Positions 7,618 through 15,114 of a stretch of DNA of 38,329 bases are shown here, piece by piece. The DNA comes from a virus. Under the pieces are notes generated by a model that was given only the letters and a program-made list of their open reading frames with translations, was not told where the DNA came from and did not search any database. Each line of letters opens with the position of its first letter. The first letter of the stretch is position 1. Location of the stretch: positions 1-38,329 of IMG/VR virus record IMGVR_UViG_3300009610_000056. One strand, 5' to 3'. The position numbers and the translations under genes were made by a program.

Positions 7618-9753
7618 ATGCCAAGCCCATCAGAATATGAGAACGAGAGCGATTTCGTCTCCGCTTGCATCTCGGCGCGGCAGCACGAAAACCCCGATGA
7701 GGATACTGAACAGAGCGCCGCAGCGTGCTATGCAGTATGGCGTGAGAAGGGGGCCAAGCCCGTGATCCGTAAAACGCATGAGACCCTTGCCGTCGAGAAC
7801 ATGGAGTTCGTCCTGTCGGACGCGACGGTTGATCGGTACGGCGATAGTGTGGATTCGGGTGGCTGGGTCTTGAACGATTTCAAGAAGAACCCCATCGCGT
7901 TGTTCAACCACAACCCGGACTTCCCTATCGGTCGCTGGAAAGATATTAGCGTTCGCAACGGCGCGCTGCGCGGCCATCTTCAGTTGGCACCGAAGGGAAC
8001 GAGTCCGAGGATCGATGAGATCAGGGCGCTGGTCGATGCCGGTATCCTGTGCGCGACCAGCGTCGGCTTCCTTCCGTTAGAGGTCAGCCCGCGCACCAAT
8101 AAGTCAGGCAACGGAAATTTGTATTCCAAGCAAGTGCTGGTCGAGACCAGTCTGGTCGCGGTGCCAGCCAACCCCAATGCCCTAGCGATTGCGAAGTCGC
8201 TCAGGGTTTCCGGCGGAACGATGGAACTGGTCTTCGCCAAGCAAGGCGTCATGGGATCGGTGACAAAGTCTCACGGGTCAAACGGCAAGCCAGCCGAAAA
8301 CGGGACTACTCATAAAAGGACCATGACCATGGTTCCTATCAGTAAACGTATCGAAGAAACCGAGCAGCGGATCGTCAAGTATCAGGATGAACTCGACACG
8401 CACATGGCGACCGTGGACGACTCGAACCCCACGGAAGAGGCGCTGACCATCACCAAGGAACTGACCGAGAAGATCGAGAAGCAGCAGGCGTCCCTCGAAA
8501 GCCTTAAGAACGTCGAGGTGAGGCTTGCGACTGCGACGGTCAGGGCGAACATTGATACGAAGGCCAGCGGCAATGGCACCGGGACCGCCATGGTCGTTCA
8601 CAACGCTCGCCCGTTTGCGTACCCGGCCAAGAAGATCAGCCCGCTCGATCACCTCTGGCGCGGTGTGACCGTCGCGCTGAAGCACCACGATATGAAGAGT
8701 CAGCAGTCCATCTTTGACGTGCTGCGCTCGACCTATGGTGAGAACGAGTACAGTGAGCAGACAAGGGCGGTGATGGCCAACTTGGTCACGAAGGCGGCGG
8801 CGATTCCTGCCGACACCGTGACGACAGGTTGGGCCGTTGAACTGGTGCAGACTGTCATCGGGGACTTCATCGCGGCGCTGATGCCGCTGTCGATCTACCC
8901 GAAGCTTGCTGCCAAGGGAGGTTCGTTCACCTTTGGCCGCAACGGCACCATCTCGCTGCCTTCCCGCAACACGACGGCCACTGTTGGTGGAGCCTTCTTC
9001 CTTCAGGGTGCCGCGATTCCGGTGAAGCAGGGTGCGTTCACTGCGATCACTCTCACCCCCAAGAAGATGGGTGTGATCACCACGCTGACCCGCGAGATCA
9101 CTGAACACTCGACGCCCTCCATCGAGGGCATCGTGCGGCAGGCGATCTTGGAGGATACCGCTCTGGCGATTGATACCATATTGGTTGATGCCAACGCGGC
9201 GACGACCATCCGGCCCGCCGGTCTGAAGAACGGTGCGACGGTTGTCACGCCGACTGCTGGTGCCGGTATCACTGCGTTGATCGGTGATTTGAGGGGCCTC
9301 ACATCTTCTCTGATCACTGCCTCGAAGGGCAACCTTCGTGCTCCGGTCTGGATCATGAACCCCGGCGATGCGCTTGCGGCTCAGTTGACGCAGGCGGCTG
9401 CTGGCGGCGACTTCCCGTTCATGGACGACATCACGAATGGCACTTTGATGGGCTATCCGGTGATCACGTCCACGACGATTGCTCCGGACTCCATGATCCT
9501 CATGGATGCCGCCGACTTCATCAGCGCGACCGGCGATACGCCGCGCTTTGATGTCAGCGATCAGGCTGTTCTCCACATGGAGGACAGCAACCCGCAGCAA
9601 ATCTCCACGGTCGGTACCCCGGCCACGGTTGCTGCGCCGGTTCGTTCGCTGTGGCAGACCGACACCATCGGTATCCGCATGATCATGGATATCAACTGGG
9701 CCATGCGTCGGACTGGGATGGTTCACACCGTCACAACGATGACTTGGAACTAG
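7618..9753 (+). CDS. HK97-type prohead protease fused to major capsid protein
   Basis: 711 residues. Residues 1-45 form a small helical Cys motif. Residues 50-215 match HK97-family prohead proteases (NMEFVLSDATVDRYGDSVDS, LFNHNPDFPIGRW, CATSVGFLP, LVAVPANPNALA), with likely catalytic H98 and S148. Residues 238-340 contain a charged coiled coil of the type that serves as the scaffold (delta) region. From about 345 the sequence is an HK97-fold capsid protein (LMPLSIYPKLAAKGG, LPSRNTTATVGGAFF, PVWIMNPGDALA). In most phages protease and capsid are separate genes; here the frame is continuous. The protease should cut itself and the scaffold away during maturation. A strong ribosome site inside the frame suggests that capsid protein is also made alone. 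Confidence 0.93.
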   Translation: MPSPSEYENESDFVSACISARQHENPDEDTEQSAAACYAVWREKGAKPVIRKTHETLAVENMEFVLSDATVDRYGDSVDSGGWVLNDFKKNPIALFNHNPDFPIGRWKDISVRNGALRGHLQLAPKGTSPRIDEIRALVDAGILCATSVGFLPLEVSPRTNKSGNGNLYSKQVLVETSLVAVPANPNALAIAKSLRVSGGTMELVFAKQGVMGSVTKSHGSNGKPAENGTTHKRTMTMVPISKRIEETEQRIVKYQDELDTHMATVDDSNPTEEALTITKELTEKIEKQQASLESLKNVEVRLATATVRANIDTKASGNGTGTAMVVHNARPFAYPAKKISPLDHLWRGVTVALKHHDMKSQQSIFDVLRSTYGENEYSEQTRAVMANLVTKAAAIPADTVTTGWAVELVQTVIGDFIAALMPLSIYPKLAAKGGSFTFGRNGTISLPSRNTTATVGGAFFLQGAAIPVKQGAFTAITLTPKKMGVITTLTREITEHSTPSIEGIVRQAILEDTALAIDTILVDANAATTIRPAGLKNGATVVTPTAGAGITALIGDLRGLTSSLITASKGNLRAPVWIMNPGDALAAQLTQAAAGGDFPFMDDITNGTLMGYPVITSTTIAPDSMILMDAADFISATGDTPRFDVSDQAVLHMEDSNPQQISTVGTPATVAAPVRSLWQTDTIGIRMIMDINWAMRRTGMVHTVTTMTWN
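8314..8331 (+). promoter_or_regulatory. Internal ribosome binding site and ATG for capsid-only product
   Basis: AAAAGGA (8314-8320) lies eight bases before an in-frame ATG (8329) at residue 238 of the protease-capsid fusion; another ATG lies at 8323. The position is between the protease domain and the scaffold coiled coil. Starting there would give a 474-residue protein, a usual size for an HK97-type capsid precursor. This could supply the excess of capsid over protease that assembly needs. Seen: the site. Inferred: its use. Confidence 0.6.
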
Positions 9754-9763
9754 GGATGAAGGC

Positions 9764-9791
9764 GGGGGCGCGTTGGTTTGTTCGCGCCCCC
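9764..9791 (+). other. Strong stem-loop after the capsid gene
   Basis: A perfect 9-bp G+C stem (GGGGGCGCG with CGCGCCCCC) encloses a 10-base loop in the 60-base gap between the capsid gene and the decoration gene. No T-run follows, so it is not a classical terminator. It could be an attenuator or an mRNA 3'-end stabiliser that keeps capsid message high. Confidence 0.6.
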
Positions 9792-9813
9792 GAACTTCTT
9801 GAAAGGAAACGCC

Positions 9814-10308
9814 ATGCCTCCAGTGAAGCCCACGGCGCTTAGGCCAAAAACACCGCAGCCGCGTGTTGGAGAGAACGTGCAGGTAAAGCCGACACCGACG
9901 CAGGAAGAAACGGACCTTGCCGCGGCTGGCGTTTATATCGAGCGGCATGAATGGGACGGCTCGCCGCTTCAGAACGTCCACGGCACCAAGCCGGATTTGC
10001 CAGAGGTGCCGCCCGGCACGTTGCCGCCGCCTACGGTCGCGCCGGTTCTCAATTCGCTCACTCCGAACAGTGCTGTGGTCGGCAGCAATGATGTGACCAT
10101 GACCGTGAACGGCACAGGCTTTACGTCCAACAGCGTGATCGTGTGGAACGGCGGCGATGAGCCAACCACGTTCGTTTCGGCTACGCAGGTTTCGACGCTT
10201 GTGAAGCCGTCAACGGCAAGCGGCGCTTTCTCGGTGCCAATTACCGTCCGCAACGGCGACAAGATCAGCAACACGCTGACGTTCCAGTTCACGGAAGTGG
10301 CGAAGTAA
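9814..10308 (+). CDS. Ig-like (IPT/TIG) head decoration protein, putative
   Basis: 164 residues. ATG 9814 is chosen over the upstream GTG-type start because GAAAGGA lies just before it. Residues 1-75 are Pro-rich and contain KPTPTQEETDLAAAG and HEWDGSPLQ, which recur in the next protein. Residues 78-162 look like a single IPT/TIG Ig-like domain (LNSLTPNSAVVGSNDVTMTV, GTGFTSNSVIVWNG, VPITVRNGDKISNT). Ig-like domains next to a capsid gene are typical of surface decoration proteins that bind the shell and may attach weakly to host surface sugars. The shared N-terminal tag could be the capsid-binding part, which is an inference. Confidence 0.75.
   Translation: MPPVKPTALRPKTPQPRVGENVQVKPTPTQEETDLAAAGVYIERHEWDGSPLQNVHGTKPDLPEVPPGTLPPPTVAPVLNSLTPNSAVVGSNDVTMTVNGTGFTSNSVIVWNGGDEPTTFVSATQVSTLVKPSTASGAFSVPITVRNGDKISNTLTFQFTEVAK
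9885..9923 (+). repeat. 39-bp direct repeat, copy 1
   Basis: This exact 39-bp repeat lies in the decoration gene and encodes KPTPTQEETDLAA. Its second copy is at 10534-10572 in the next gene, in the same reading phase. Identity at every third position suggests a recent duplication or gene conversion. Confidence 0.9.
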
Positions 10309-10339
10309 AAGGAAACTTAAACCCGAAGAGGAGATCGTT

Positions 10340-10762
10340 ATGGCTGACGTAGTACCAACCGCGCACCCGTTGGGCGGAATGACTGAAGCGCAGCGTCAGG
10401 CGGCGCTTGAGGCGAACAAGAACGCGAGGGAGGCCCGCGAGAAGAAGGCTAAGGAAGCCGAGGCCGACGTGAAGGCTTTCCGGCAGGAGCGGGAGAGGAC
10501 CAACGCCGAAGCGATGGAGCGGCAAAACAAGACAAAGCCGACACCGACGCAGGAAGAAACGGACCTTGCCGCTGTTGGCAAGCTGACCGAGGAGCATGAG
10601 TGGGACGGTTCGCCGCCGCAGGGCGTGAACCACGAGGATGCGGTCGCCGCCGCGAAGTCCTACAAGCAGCCGGAAGACTCGGCCTATATCGGCGCGAAGC
10701 AGATCGAGGCAGGCAAGGGCGCTCAGTACAAGACGCGCTCAGCGACTCCAGCGAAGCCCTAA
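10340..10762 (+). CDS. Helical protein sharing the decoration-protein tag
   Basis: 140 residues, with an AGAGGAGA ribosome site before ATG 10340. Residues 12-65 are a highly charged Ala/Glu/Lys helix, probably a coiled coil (AQRQAALEANKNAREAREKK). Residues 66-92 repeat the tag KPTPTQEETDLAAVG and HEWDGSPPQ from the preceding protein. The C-terminus is short and polar. The stop overlaps the portal start (TAATG). It lies between decoration and portal genes, so a minor head protein is likely, perhaps one that docks through the shared tag. No known family is recognised. Confidence 0.7.
   Translation: MADVVPTAHPLGGMTEAQRQAALEANKNAREAREKKAKEAEADVKAFRQERERTNAEAMERQNKTKPTPTQEETDLAAVGKLTEEHEWDGSPPQGVNHEDAVAAAKSYKQPEDSAYIGAKQIEAGKGAQYKTRSATPAKP
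10534..10572 (+). repeat. 39-bp direct repeat, copy 2
   Basis: This second exact copy of the 39-bp repeat at 9885-9923 encodes the same KPTPTQEETDLAA segment, followed in both proteins by a diverged spacer and then HEWDGSP. Confidence 0.9.
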
Positions 10763-12177
10763 TGGCCAACTGGCTCGCCAAGATTGCCAGTCCGTTTATC
10801 GGCAAAGCCACGGAGGGTCAGCCTAAACCCGGCCCGTGGCTGTTGCCGGTGACGGGCGGCTGGCTTCCTGCGGATGTCGGCAGCAACTGGAATTGGTGGC
10901 AGCTTGGGTACGACGCTGAGAGTTATTCGCCGTCGGCGCTGGTCGAGGCTTGCGTATCGGCCTACTCGCAGACGGTGGCGATGTGCCCCGGCGACCACTG
11001 GCTGTCTACCGGCGACGGTGGACGTGAGCGGATCACGACCTCGGCGCTTTGCCGCATCCTGCGGAAGCCGAATGAATACCAGAGCATTTCGGATTTCCTG
11101 CTCAACGCGGTGCGGTGGCTTTACCTGAACGGCAACGCCTACGCGCTGTGCGAGCGCAACAGCCGGTACGAAGTCAGTGCCCTGCACTTGATGGACTCAC
11201 GCGCATCCGCGCCCATGGTGTCTGTGACCGGCGACGTGTTCTACCAGCTTAGCGGGAACGTGGTGACCGACAGGTTGATCGGTGATCAGCTTATTGTCCC
11301 AGCCCGTGACGTGCTGCACATCAAGTTGCAGACCAGCCGCTACGATATCCTGAAGGGCGAGAGTCCGCTGTGCGCGGTGGCTCGCGACATCGCGCTGACC
11401 GACAGCATGGTCGCGCAGCAATACAAGTTCTATTCCAATCAGGCCCGGCCCGGCGTCACGCTCTCGACCGACATGGTGCTGACCAAGGAGCAAGTTGAAC
11501 TGGTCAGGCAACGCTGGGACGAGCAGTCGAAGGGGCTTGGTGCCGGTGGCACGCCCATCCTGACCCAAGGGTTGAAGCCGGTTGCGATCCCTCAGCAGAA
11601 CGCAGAAGAGATGCAACTCGCCAACGTGCTGAAGCTGGCTGATCAGCGTATCGCCTTGGCGTTCCGTATCCCGTTGCAAATCCTAGGGTTGGGCGGCGGT
11701 TCCGGTGCGGCGACCGAAGAACTGATGCGGGCATGGATTGCGTCGGGCCTTGGCTTCTGTCTCAACCACATCGAGGAGTCCATTGGGTTGTTCTTCGGCC
11801 TCAAGGGACAGCCCGACGAGTACGTCGAGTTCGATACAAGGGCGCTGCTGCGGTCGGCTTTCGTGCAGCGCGTCGAGGGTTACACGCGCGGCGTTCAGGG
11901 TGGTATCTTCTCACCGAACGAAGCGCGAGCGGAATTTGAAATGCCGGAAGTTGAAGCCGGTGACGAACCCCGTGTCCAGCAGCAAGTTGTGCCGCTCAGT
12001 GCGGCGAATGCAATACCAGCGGCACCTCCAGCGCCCCCAGCGCCGTCGTCGCCGCCAGCGGCTGCTTCGGAGGAGGAGGCCCCGAAACCAGAATCGAAGG
12101 GCGTGACAGATGCCGATGAACTTGAACGCATCCGGCGATCTTTCTTCGCTTCCCAAGCCAGTAACCTCTCCATTTGA
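10762..12177 (+). CDS. Portal protein, HK97 family
   Basis: 471 residues. ATG 10762 overlaps the previous stop; a longer frame from 10600 runs inside that gene and is rejected. The sequence follows the HK97/phage-portal family: ALVEACVSAYSQTVAMCPG near the N-terminus, LLNAVRWLYLNGNAYALCER, DVLHIKLQ, ARDIALTDSMVAQQYKFYSN, and FRIPLQILGLGGGSGAATEE. The portal is the dodecameric ring at one head vertex through which DNA enters and leaves. The C-terminal 60 residues are a Pro/Ala-rich tail and a short charged helix. In most HK97-type phages the portal gene lies upstream of protease and capsid; here it is downstream, with no terminase in view. Confidence 0.93.
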   Translation: MANWLAKIASPFIGKATEGQPKPGPWLLPVTGGWLPADVGSNWNWWQLGYDAESYSPSALVEACVSAYSQTVAMCPGDHWLSTGDGGRERITTSALCRILRKPNEYQSISDFLLNAVRWLYLNGNAYALCERNSRYEVSALHLMDSRASAPMVSVTGDVFYQLSGNVVTDRLIGDQLIVPARDVLHIKLQTSRYDILKGESPLCAVARDIALTDSMVAQQYKFYSNQARPGVTLSTDMVLTKEQVELVRQRWDEQSKGLGAGGTPILTQGLKPVAIPQQNAEEMQLANVLKLADQRIALAFRIPLQILGLGGGSGAATEELMRAWIASGLGFCLNHIEESIGLFFGLKGQPDEYVEFDTRALLRSAFVQRVEGYTRGVQGGIFSPNEARAEFEMPEVEAGDEPRVQQQVVPLSAANAIPAAPPAPPAPSSPPAAASEEEAPKPESKGVTDADELERIRRSFFASQASNLSI

Positions 12178-13507
12178 GATGCTCGCTGCTGAGTTAGGTG
12201 CGGTCGCCGGTCGCATCGAACGGGAAGCGCACCTAAAGATCAACAACGCAATCACCGAGGCGAAGAACCAGCACATGGCGCTGGAGCTTCGCTTTGTCAG
12301 AATGGAAGAGATGCTGACCGGTGTGCAAAAGGAGTTGCGGGAGAAGCTTGCAACGCTGAAGGATGGCAAAGATGGACATGACGGTAAGGATGGGGCACCG
12401 GGCAAGGACGGCCAAGACGGAGTCGCCGGGCCGCGTGGTGAACCGGGGGCACCGGGAAAAGACGGAGCAGATGGCAGGAACGGCATCGATGGCAAGGCAG
12501 GGCCAGCCGGTGCGCGAGGGGCCATTGGCCTACAAGGTCTCCGGGGCCTTGAGGGGACGCCCGGCAAAAACGGCATCAACGGTGCGCCGGGCCTGAACGG
12601 CCAGCGCGGCGAACGTGGTGAGCGTGGTGAACGCGGTGCGCCGGGCATTGTCGGCAAGGACGGTGCTCCCGGCCTCAAGGGTGATAAGGGCGACACCGGC
12701 TTGCCCGGCATGATCGGTGAGCGCGGCCCGCCCGGCATCAACGGCAAGGACGGTTCGCCGGGCATTGTCGGTAAGGATGGCGCTCGCGGCGAGAAGGGTG
12801 AGCGCGGCGAAGCAGGCCCGCCCGGCATGGTCGGCAGGGACGGTGCGCCGGGCGCTCGCGGCGAGATGGGGCTTCAGGGCCTGCGCGGCATGAAGGGCGA
12901 TTCCGGCATCGACGGTTCTCCCGGCAGGGATGGCGTGATTGGGCCACGCGGCGAGCGTGGTGAGAAGGGCTTCGACGGGACACCCGGAAGGCTACCAAAG
13001 GTCAGGGCGTGGAAGGACGGCGTCTCCTATGACGGTGACGTGGTTACCTATGACGGCGGTCTGTACCAAGCGATGCAGGACACTTCGCGTGCGCCGAACG
13101 TCGGCTCGGACTGGGTCTGCCTCGCACGCTCCGGGTTGCCCGGCAAGGATGGCGTCGATGGCCGGTCGCTGACGATCAAGGGCACCTACAGCGACATGGT
13201 CGCGGACTACAAATACCTCGACGTGGTGACGGTCGATCACACTTGGCACGTCGCGCTGAAGGACAAGCCCGGTGCCTGTCCCGGCCCGGACTGGAAGGCT
13301 GGCCCCGGTATCGGCAGGACCGGCAAGCCCGGTGAGCGCGGTGAGAAGGGTGAGCGCGGCAAGGATGGACCGGCTGGTTTGGAGATCGTCGGCTGGGATG
13401 TTGACCGGAGAAGCTACATCCTTGCTCCCGTCATGAGCGATGGCAGTCGTGGGCCGCCGTGCTCGGTGCGTGATCTGTTTGATCAGTTTCAAATGGAGAT
13501 ACGCTGA
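12110..13507 (+). CDS. Collagen-like fibre protein with two small carbohydrate-binding-like modules
   Basis: 465 residues, starting at ATG 12110 (or 12116) inside the portal gene's end, a 68-base overlap. Residues 20-80 are a helical, probably coiled-coil region that could trimerise the chain. Residues about 84-293 are nearly uninterrupted Gly-X-Y triplets (GKDGHDGKDGAPGKDG and on). Two short aromatic modules follow: YDGDVVTYDGGLYQAMQDTS, which resembles small chitin-binding (CBM5/12-like) modules, and a related TYSDMVADYKYLDVV segment. A second short collagen run and a 40-residue tail end the protein. Its position between portal and connector genes suggests a head or neck fibre rather than a tail fibre. 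This is inferred from position only. Confidence 0.85.
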   Translation: MPMNLNASGDLSSLPKPVTSPFEMLAAELGAVAGRIEREAHLKINNAITEAKNQHMALELRFVRMEEMLTGVQKELREKLATLKDGKDGHDGKDGAPGKDGQDGVAGPRGEPGAPGKDGADGRNGIDGKAGPAGARGAIGLQGLRGLEGTPGKNGINGAPGLNGQRGERGERGERGAPGIVGKDGAPGLKGDKGDTGLPGMIGERGPPGINGKDGSPGIVGKDGARGEKGERGEAGPPGMVGRDGAPGARGEMGLQGLRGMKGDSGIDGSPGRDGVIGPRGERGEKGFDGTPGRLPKVRAWKDGVSYDGDVVTYDGGLYQAMQDTSRAPNVGSDWVCLARSGLPGKDGVDGRSLTIKGTYSDMVADYKYLDVVTVDHTWHVALKDKPGACPGPDWKAGPGIGRTGKPGERGEKGERGKDGPAGLEIVGWDVDRRSYILAPVMSDGSRGPPCSVRDLFDQFQMEIR

Positions 13508-14133
13508 TGCACACGGTGATCAACGTCATCAAACCGGCGACTGAACTCTCGCTGATCACCTTGTTCGAGGCGAAGAACTCACTCGGCCTGACTGATGAAA
13601 AGAGCGACGACCTGATCAAGTTCATCGTGGTCAGGGCGTCGGATGAGATCGCCCGCTACTGCAACCGGGTGCTGGCGCAGGAGACAGTTGAAGAAACCTT
13701 CTACGGCATGGAAGGCCACGGCAAGCTGTTTCTGGAGCGCTACCCGGTCAAGGAAATCCTCAGCGTCAACGGGGCACCGTTCGCCCCGGCGGATTACCAG
13801 CTTGACAAGCTGTCGGGGAAATTGCTCGGCGTCGGCGGCGGCTATTTCTCCGAGGCGACCACCGTCACCTATACCGGCGGATACGAACTGCCGTTCGAGT
13901 CGCCGCCCGCGCTGCGGCAGGCGTCGATCCTCGCGGTGCGCGAAGCCTACTACGCCTCGATCCGTGGTGACTCCACCATCCGCATGGTCGGTCACAAGGA
14001 AAGCCGGGTGATCTATTTCGATCCCAACGCAGCGCTGAAGTCGTCAGCCGGATCGAGCAGCGGCGGCGGTGGGTCGGCAGCGACACGTTCGATGAAAGCA
14101 TTACTGGAGCGTTTCACCCGCATGGAGATTTGA
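13507..14133 (+). CDS. Head-tail connector, gp6-like
   Basis: 208 residues, coupled to the previous gene by TGATG. The N-terminal half is the helical pattern of HK97 gp6-like connectors (LITLFEAKNSLGLTDEKSDD, FIVVRASDEIARYCNRVLAQ), followed by the beta segment with ERYPVKEILSVNG and TYTGGYELP and a final helix. Such proteins form the first ring below the portal. The C-terminus has a Ser/Gly linker and a short helix (MKALLERFTRMEI). The genomic position just after the portal and fibre genes agrees. Confidence 0.85.
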   Translation: MHTVINVIKPATELSLITLFEAKNSLGLTDEKSDDLIKFIVVRASDEIARYCNRVLAQETVEETFYGMEGHGKLFLERYPVKEILSVNGAPFAPADYQLDKLSGKLLGVGGGYFSEATTVTYTGGYELPFESPPALRQASILAVREAYYASIRGDSTIRMVGHKESRVIYFDPNAALKSSAGSSSGGGGSAATRSMKALLERFTRMEI

Positions 14134-14759
14134 TGCCGTTCAGCATCCAGTTTGCGGCGGGGGTGATCGACAAGCTGCTGGAGGGCAGGGAAGATTTATT
14201 GGGGGACGTGCTTCTCAAGAAACTTGAGGGCATGGGCGAAGACCTGATTATGGATTTTGTCGGCGGCCCCCTGAGTAGCTCTCAGCGCGTTACGAAGGCG
14301 ATTGATACCGGCGGGGAAAGCGAGTTCGACAAGGCCCGCAACAAGTTCATCAGCGGGTTTAAGCCAGCCCAGCTTCCCTACTCCGGGATGCTCCGCAAGA
14401 TCGGCAGGGCGTTCGGTGGCAAGGGTCGGGGTGGAGCAAAACGGTCTAGGCACGGCGCAAAACCCGGCACTTGGCAGGCCAGCAGTTGGGCGGCTTCCCG
14501 TGAGGACTGGCTCGATCAGCAATGGCAGCACGACTGGCGTTCACAGCCGCGCGACGTTCGCGGGCGCTGGATACCCGGACGGCTCGAATACATCGCAGAG
14601 CAATTGAAGTACCGGGGCAAGCGCAGGGCTGGTCGCCTGACGTTGAGAAGGCGTAAGCTGCGGAAGATGAGGAAGATCGCGACTCGCCGGATGCTGCGCG
14701 ATCTGATGAAGGCTCCAAAGAAGAGGCGGCGGAAGAACCCAACCGGGGACGCGATCTAA
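14133..14759 (+). CDS. Basic head-tail region protein with QPRD linker motif
   Basis: 208 residues from ATG 14133 (TGATG overlap with the connector); the TTG at 14130 is less likely. The N-terminal half is helical and neutral (SIQFAAGVIDKLLEGREDLL). The C-terminal half is very basic, ending in a dense Arg/Lys segment (LRRRKLRKMRKIATRRMLRD) that could bind DNA or the head interior. Residues 134-148 read DWRSQPRDVRGRWIPG. This is the same linker pattern (D-W-x-x-x-x-P-R-D-x-x-G-R-F/W) as in the two ART-carrying proteins at 745 and 92. The position is that of head-closure or gp10-type proteins, but I do not recognise the family. Confidence 0.65.
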   Translation: MPFSIQFAAGVIDKLLEGREDLLGDVLLKKLEGMGEDLIMDFVGGPLSSSQRVTKAIDTGGESEFDKARNKFISGFKPAQLPYSGMLRKIGRAFGGKGRGGAKRSRHGAKPGTWQASSWAASREDWLDQQWQHDWRSQPRDVRGRWIPGRLEYIAEQLKYRGKRRAGRLTLRRRKLRKMRKIATRRMLRDLMKAPKKRRRKNPTGDAI

Positions 14760-14760
14760 A

Positions 14761-15114
14761 ATGGCCATCAACTATTCACAGATGGTGTACGTTTACGCGC
14801 AGAACACGTTCAGCCGTCCGGTGACGTTCACACCGCAGGGTGGCGGTGCGCCGTTCGAGGGGCGCGGCATCATGGACACGGACCCCATCGACGTGATGGC
14901 GGAAGACGGATCGGTGATCTCGGAGACGCGGGTTGTTCTCGACATCCGCGATGACGAATACACGGTGCTGCCGAAGCAGGGCGACCGGGTCGATGTCGGC
15001 GGCGATCCTTCCGGGATACCGGCGAGGGGGCCGTTCGTCATCGTGGACAGCGATCCAAACGGCGGCGGCGAAACCACATTGACGCTTAGGCACATCGTAG
15101 AGAGCAAGCCGTGA
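14761..15114 (+). CDS. Head-tail joining protein, putative
   Basis: 117 residues, beginning one base after the previous stop. The sequence is beta-rich (RPVTFTPQGGGAPFEGRGIM, DGSVISETRVVLDIRDDEYT, LPKQGDRVDVGG, PFVIVDSDPNGGGETTLTLR) and resembles small head-completion proteins of the lambda gpFII type, which join the connector to the tail. Size and position fit. The stop overlaps the GTG of the next gene. Family assignment is by pattern and neighbourhood only. Confidence 0.7.
   Translation: MAINYSQMVYVYAQNTFSRPVTFTPQGGGAPFEGRGIMDTDPIDVMAEDGSVISETRVVLDIRDDEYTVLPKQGDRVDVGGDPSGIPARGPFVIVDSDPNGGGETTLTLRHIVESKP

Noticed and set aside
8278-9981. A 567-residue minus-strand open frame opposite the capsid gene
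   Set aside because: It is the antisense shadow of a high-G+C coding gene: Arg/His-rich, no ribosome site, and fully covered by the clear protease-capsid frame.
11911-12828. Minus-strand Pro/Ser-rich frame opposite the collagen-like gene
   Set aside because: Gly-X-Y codons read in reverse give Pro-rich repeats; this is a composition artefact.
12356-12990. Regular short repeats that could suggest a CRISPR or tandem-repeat array
   Set aside because: They are collagen triplet codons without spacers; the repeat unit is 9 bases and in frame.
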